64,000 nucleotides of DNA from Phytohabitans houttuyneae. GTDB taxonomy: Bacteria > Actinomycetota > Actinomycetes > Mycobacteriales > Micromonosporaceae. This document shows positions 60,745-64,000 of the stretch, one piece after another. The position numbers and the translations under genes are program-made. The stretch's first letter is position 1, and each line of letters opens with the position of its first letter. The notes beneath the pieces are model-generated. The model had not been told where the DNA came from and ran no database searches. It saw only the letters and a program-made list of their open reading frames with translations. The DNA lies in contig NZ_BLPF01000002.1 of assembly GCF_011764425.1 (NCBI RefSeq), forward strand, positions 1,426,997 to 1,490,996, written 5' to 3'.

Positions 60745-61718
60745 TGGACACGTTCGAGTACAAACGGCCGAGCGCCGTCCGCGAGGCAGTGCGGCTGATC
60801 GCCGGGCGCAAGGACGTCGAGGTTATCGCTGGCGGCACCGACCTGGTCACCCTGCTCCGCGACAGGGTACGGACACCAGCGCGCCTCGTCGACATCAACG
60901 GGCTTTCGCTCGACGGGCTGCGCTGGAGCCGCGACGGCGTGCGTATCGGCGCCTTGTGCCGCAACGCGGTGGACGATCCCCGCCTCGCCGCCACGTACCC
61001 GGTGCTTGTACGGGCACTGCGGTCCGGGGCCTCGCCGCAGATCCGCAACCGGGCCACCTTCGGCGGCAACCTGCTTCAGAGCGTGCGCTGTCCGTACTTC
61101 CGGCAGCCCGAGTTCGCCTGCAACCGGCGCGAACCTGGCGCCGGCTGCGCGGGAATCGAGGGGGACGGTCGGCTCCTGGGCATTTTCGGCACCAGCGCGT
61201 CCTGCATCGCCGTCCACCCCTCCGACTGCGCGGTAGCCCTGCTCGCCTTGGACGCGACCGTGGTCGCAGAGGGTCCCCGGGGCACGCGGCGCATTCCGGT
61301 CGGGGACCTGTACCGGCTGCCCGGAGACACTCCCCACGAGGAGCACACGCTGCACGACGGCGAACTGGTCGTCGCGGTCGAGGTGCCGGCCAGCCCGCTC
61401 GCGTCCCGCTCGACGTACGTGAAGTTCCGCGAGCGCGCCTCGTACGCCTTCGCGCTCGCCTCCGCTGCCGTGGCCGTCCACAGTGAACACGGTATGGTCC
61501 GCGACGTGCGGGTCTGCCTGGGCGGCGTGGCACCGAAACCGTGGCGAGCGCAGGCAGCCGAACACGCGCTGCGCGGCCGGCGCCTGGACGAGGCGACCAT
61601 CGGGGCGGCGGCGGAAGCAGCCACTGAGGGCGCACGGCCCCGCCCGGACAACGCGTACAAGGTGGAGCTGATCCGCGGCGTCGTGCGCCAGGCGCTGACC
61701 GACCTTCGGGAGAACTGA
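60744..61718 (+). CDS. FAD subunit of the aldehyde oxidoreductase (PaoB/YagS-like)
   Basis: GTG 60744 follows GAGGGGAAG and gives 324 aa (VDTFEYKRPSAVREAVRLIA). FAD-binding motifs: EVIAGGTDLVTLLRD and RATFGGNLLQS. A Cys-rich insertion (VRCPYFRQPEFACNRREPGA and then GCAG) matches the extra [4Fe-4S] site found in PaoB, unlike most xanthine oxidase FAD subunits. The C-terminal domain CO_deh_flav_C follows. Coupled to the molybdenum subunit by TGATG. Confidence 0.93.
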   Translation: MDTFEYKRPSAVREAVRLIAGRKDVEVIAGGTDLVTLLRDRVRTPARLVDINGLSLDGLRWSRDGVRIGALCRNAVDDPRLAATYPVLVRALRSGASPQIRNRATFGGNLLQSVRCPYFRQPEFACNRREPGAGCAGIEGDGRLLGIFGTSASCIAVHPSDCAVALLALDATVVAEGPRGTRRIPVGDLYRLPGDTPHEEHTLHDGELVVAVEVPASPLASRSTYVKFRERASYAFALASAAVAVHSEHGMVRDVRVCLGGVAPKPWRAQAAEHALRGRRLDEATIGAAAEAATEGARPRPDNAYKVELIRGVVRQALTDLREN

Positions 61719-63931
61719 TGGCCATCGGCCAACCGATCAACCGTGTAGAGGCTCGTGACAAGGTTACCGGCGCGGCCCGGTACACCGCCGACGCCTGGCT
61801 GCCCGGCATGGCCTGCGCGGCGTTAGTGGGCAGCGCGGTCTCCGCCGGCCGCGTGCGGGCCATCGACACCACCGCCGCCGAGGCGGCACCCGGCGTGCTC
61901 GCCGTCATGACACACCTCAACCGTCCACAGTGGCACAGCACGCCCACCGCACTCCGATACCAGGAGACCCGCTTCCCTCTCGCCGACGTTCACATCCACC
62001 ACCACGGCCAATACCTGGCGATGGTCATAGCCGGCACGCGTGAGCAGGCCGCGCACGCCGCAGACCTCGTAGCGGTCGACTACGAGACCCGACCACCCGT
62101 GCCCACCTTGGACGCCGCGCTGCCCGATGCGCACGCGCCGGTGTGGCGCTTCGAGCCAGAGTTTCCCACCGCGCTCGCGCTCAACGACCCGGACGGCAAG
62201 CTCATGGCCAGCGACGTGAGGCTCGACCTGGAGTACCGCACGCCCTACAACAGCCACGCGCCGATGGAACCGCACGCGACGCTGGCCCACTGGGACGGCG
62301 ACTTTCTCACGGTGTACACGACCAGCCAGCACGTACACGGCGACCGCCCGATCATCGCCGGCGCCCTCGGCGTGCCGCTCGAGCGGGTGCGAGTGATTTC
62401 CTCACTGGTCGGCGGAGCGTTCGGCAACAAGACAACCGTCTGGGGACACACGCTTCTCGCGGCCGCGGCCAGCCGGCAGGTGGGGCGCCCAGTCCAGCTC
62501 GTGGTCACCCGCAAGCAGGTCTTCACCTGCCACGGGCACCAGCCGCCGATCATCCAGCGGCTGAGAGTCGGCGCCAACCGGGACGGCACGCTGCAGGCGA
62601 TCATCCACCATACGATCAACGGCACCCCGGTCCTGTTCGACCGGCCGGAGGCGGCGATCTCCCCGACCGGCACCGTGTACGCCGTCCGGAGCATCGGCGT
62701 ACGCGTCGAGGTCGCGAGCATGCACATGCCCACCCCGGCCACCATGCGCACGCCGGGCGACGGGCCGGGCATGTTCGCCGTGGGCAGCGCGCTGGACGAG
62801 CTCTCCTATCAGCTCGACATGGACCCGGTCGAACTGCGCCGCCGCAACCATCTCACCGCCCACCCGTTGGAACGCAAGCCATGGAGTGGCAAACAGCTGC
62901 TGGAATGCTACGACGAGGGCGCCCACCGATTCGGCTGGGACCGGCGCGCGCCTGGCCCCCGGATGATGCGCGACGGCCGCGACTGGGTCGGCTTCGGCAT
63001 GTCCTCGGCACAGCGCTTGGAGCACCACGGGCCGGCCCGCGCCGCCGTGGAGATCCGCGACGACGGCACGGCCGAGGTGCGTACATCCACCCAGGAGATC
63101 GGCACCGGTAACCTCACCACGCTCACCCAGGTCGCCGCCGACGGCACCGGCATCGAACCGGGGCGGATCGGCTTCCGGTCGGGTGACACGACGCTGCCCG
63201 AGTCGTCGCCGACCTACGGATCGCGCACCACAGGCAGCACGGGTACCGCCGTGCACCTGGCCGCGGAGCGGGTCCGGCAGGTCGCGATCCGCCTCGCCGT
63301 CTCCGACCCGCACTCACCGCTGCACGGCCTGCCCGCGGAGCGGATCGCCGCCGCCCGCGGCCGCCTGTACGACGTGGACGGACCCCATCGCGGCGAAACC
63401 TACCGCGACCTGTTGCGCCGCAACGGCCGCCGCGCCATCGTCGAGCAAGGCTTCCACGACCCGGCCAGCCGCGACCCACGCTACTCGTACGCCACATTCG
63501 GCGCCCACTTCACCGAGGTCCGCATCGATGACACGCTCCGCCGCGTGCGGGTCACCCGACACGTCGCCGTCTTCGCCATCGGCCGCGTCCTCAACCCGAA
63601 GACCGCGCGAAACCAGGCCCAGGGCGGCATCATCTACGCCATGGGCGGCGCCCTCATGGAAAACCTGGCCACCGACCCGCTGACCGGCCGCTTCATCGCA
63701 CCCGCGCTGACCGACTACCACGTGCCCGTCAACGCCGACATCGGCGACATCGACGTTTCCTTCATCGAACAACCCGACTACAACGCCCACCCGCTGGGCG
63801 CCAAAGGACTCGGCGAGGTGGTCGCGGTCGGCGTACACGCCAGCATCGCCAACGCCGTCTACCACGCCATCGGCATCCGCGTCCGCGACCTCCCCATCAC
63901 CCCCGACAAACTGACCCCAAAGCCGTCCTGA
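61718..63931 (+). CDS. Molybdenum-binding subunit of the aldehyde oxidoreductase (PaoC/YagR-like)
   Basis: The 737-aa protein begins with RVEARDKVTGAARYTADAWL, typical of xanthine-oxidase-type large subunits. It has SLVGGAFGNKTTVWGH near residue 230 and a C-terminal HPLGAKGLGEVVAVGV with the catalytic Glu near residue 700. The length fits PaoC. The enzyme should oxidise aldehydes to acids using a molybdopterin cofactor. No XdhC-type or PaoD-type chaperone gene is seen before the window ends; it may lie downstream. Confidence 0.94.
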   Translation: MAIGQPINRVEARDKVTGAARYTADAWLPGMACAALVGSAVSAGRVRAIDTTAAEAAPGVLAVMTHLNRPQWHSTPTALRYQETRFPLADVHIHHHGQYLAMVIAGTREQAAHAADLVAVDYETRPPVPTLDAALPDAHAPVWRFEPEFPTALALNDPDGKLMASDVRLDLEYRTPYNSHAPMEPHATLAHWDGDFLTVYTTSQHVHGDRPIIAGALGVPLERVRVISSLVGGAFGNKTTVWGHTLLAAAASRQVGRPVQLVVTRKQVFTCHGHQPPIIQRLRVGANRDGTLQAIIHHTINGTPVLFDRPEAAISPTGTVYAVRSIGVRVEVASMHMPTPATMRTPGDGPGMFAVGSALDELSYQLDMDPVELRRRNHLTAHPLERKPWSGKQLLECYDEGAHRFGWDRRAPGPRMMRDGRDWVGFGMSSAQRLEHHGPARAAVEIRDDGTAEVRTSTQEIGTGNLTTLTQVAADGTGIEPGRIGFRSGDTTLPESSPTYGSRTTGSTGTAVHLAAERVRQVAIRLAVSDPHSPLHGLPAERIAAARGRLYDVDGPHRGETYRDLLRRNGRRAIVEQGFHDPASRDPRYSYATFGAHFTEVRIDDTLRRVRVTRHVAVFAIGRVLNPKTARNQAQGGIIYAMGGALMENLATDPLTGRFIAPALTDYHVPVNADIGDIDVSFIEQPDYNAHPLGAKGLGEVVAVGVHASIANAVYHAIGIRVRDLPITPDKLTPKPS

Positions 63932-64000
63932 CGCCAAAGTCGGCCAGCCTTATAACCGACCGAACATCTGAGCAGCGCGACCGGCACCTTTATCGCGTTC

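Noticed and set aside
59376-61565. 729-aa minus-strand frame opposite the oxidoreductase operon
   Set aside because: The plus strand encodes complete FeS and FAD subunits here; the minus frame is low-complexity.

Overview
The window is very high-GC DNA (roughly 70% by eye) with GTG starts, strongly G/C third codon positions and many ATGA/GTGA start-stop overlaps. It carries NIT-domain sensor kinase plus roadblock genes, several copies of the actinobacterial SAM-methyltransferase family DUF574 (Methyltransf_19), CU044_5270-like membrane proteins and HTH-TPR regulators. All of this points to a mycelial actinomycete, most likely Micromonosporaceae or a close relative; the exact taxon is inference. 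No rRNA, tRNA or CRISPR array was seen.

Layout. (1) 1-3381: an amidoligase-type neighbourhood with an alpha-E protein (cut by the window edge), a circularly permuted ATP-grasp protein and two transglutaminase-like proteins, followed by a convergent M20 peptidase (3432-4535). (2) 4840-9364: an insertion-sequence graveyard. A TPR regulator is broken by an IS3-type element, which is cut by an IS630-type element, which is itself split by an ISAs1-type element with perfect ends and a 9-bp target duplication; an IS30 remnant follows. (3) 9417-16057: a membrane-anchored Hsp70-WD40 fusion, a small membrane protein, a STAS protein, a YkvA protein, two phosphotransferases (one truncated) and a NUDIX hydrolase. 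This block lies between two near-identical, inverted IS630 copies (6494-8927 and 16086-17254).

(4) 17254-27088: a ten-gene minus-strand operon, mostly coupled by 4-nt overlaps. It encodes two glycosyltransferases, a P-loop kinase, two Gfo/Idh/MocA oxidoreductases, a zinc alcohol dehydrogenase, two PLP sugar aminotransferases, a cupin and a phosphotransferase. This looks like a compact pathway for an aminosugar or aminocyclitol glycoside; the product is unknown. The second IS630 copy sits exactly at the stop codon of its last gene and separates it from the NUDIX and kinase genes at 13.8-16.1 kb, which were probably the operon's tail. HTH-TPR regulators, another NUDIX protein and a GNAT acetyltransferase lie at its other side (27260-31679).

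(5) 32023-48234: a plus-strand signalling and transport block. It holds a DUF574 methyltransferase, a conservon-type sensor kinase, a roadblock protein, an ABC substrate-binding lipoprotein, a methyltransferase, LivH, LivM, a fused LivG-LivF ATPase, two small Cys-motif proteins, a second DUF574 methyltransferase, two related GNAT proteins and two related membrane-anchored CU044_5270-like proteins. The partner genes expected in a canonical conservon (DUF742 protein, small GTPase) are absent and their place is taken by the transporter. (6) 48364-56869: two paralogous superfamily-2 helicases with C-terminal helicase-associated (HA) repeats, with a STAND ATPase-TPR gene between them, and then a third DUF574 methyltransferase. 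(7) 57174-63931: a secreted esterase with Ig-like domains (minus strand) and a Tat-exported three-subunit molybdenum aldehyde oxidoreductase of the PaoABC/YagTSR type.

Four otherwise intact-looking genes (32910, 51014, 56055, 57174) are each broken by a single missing base, usually in or next to a short homopolymer. Either several genes decayed in the same manner or the consensus contains deletion errors; this limits how firmly those genes can be called pseudogenes.
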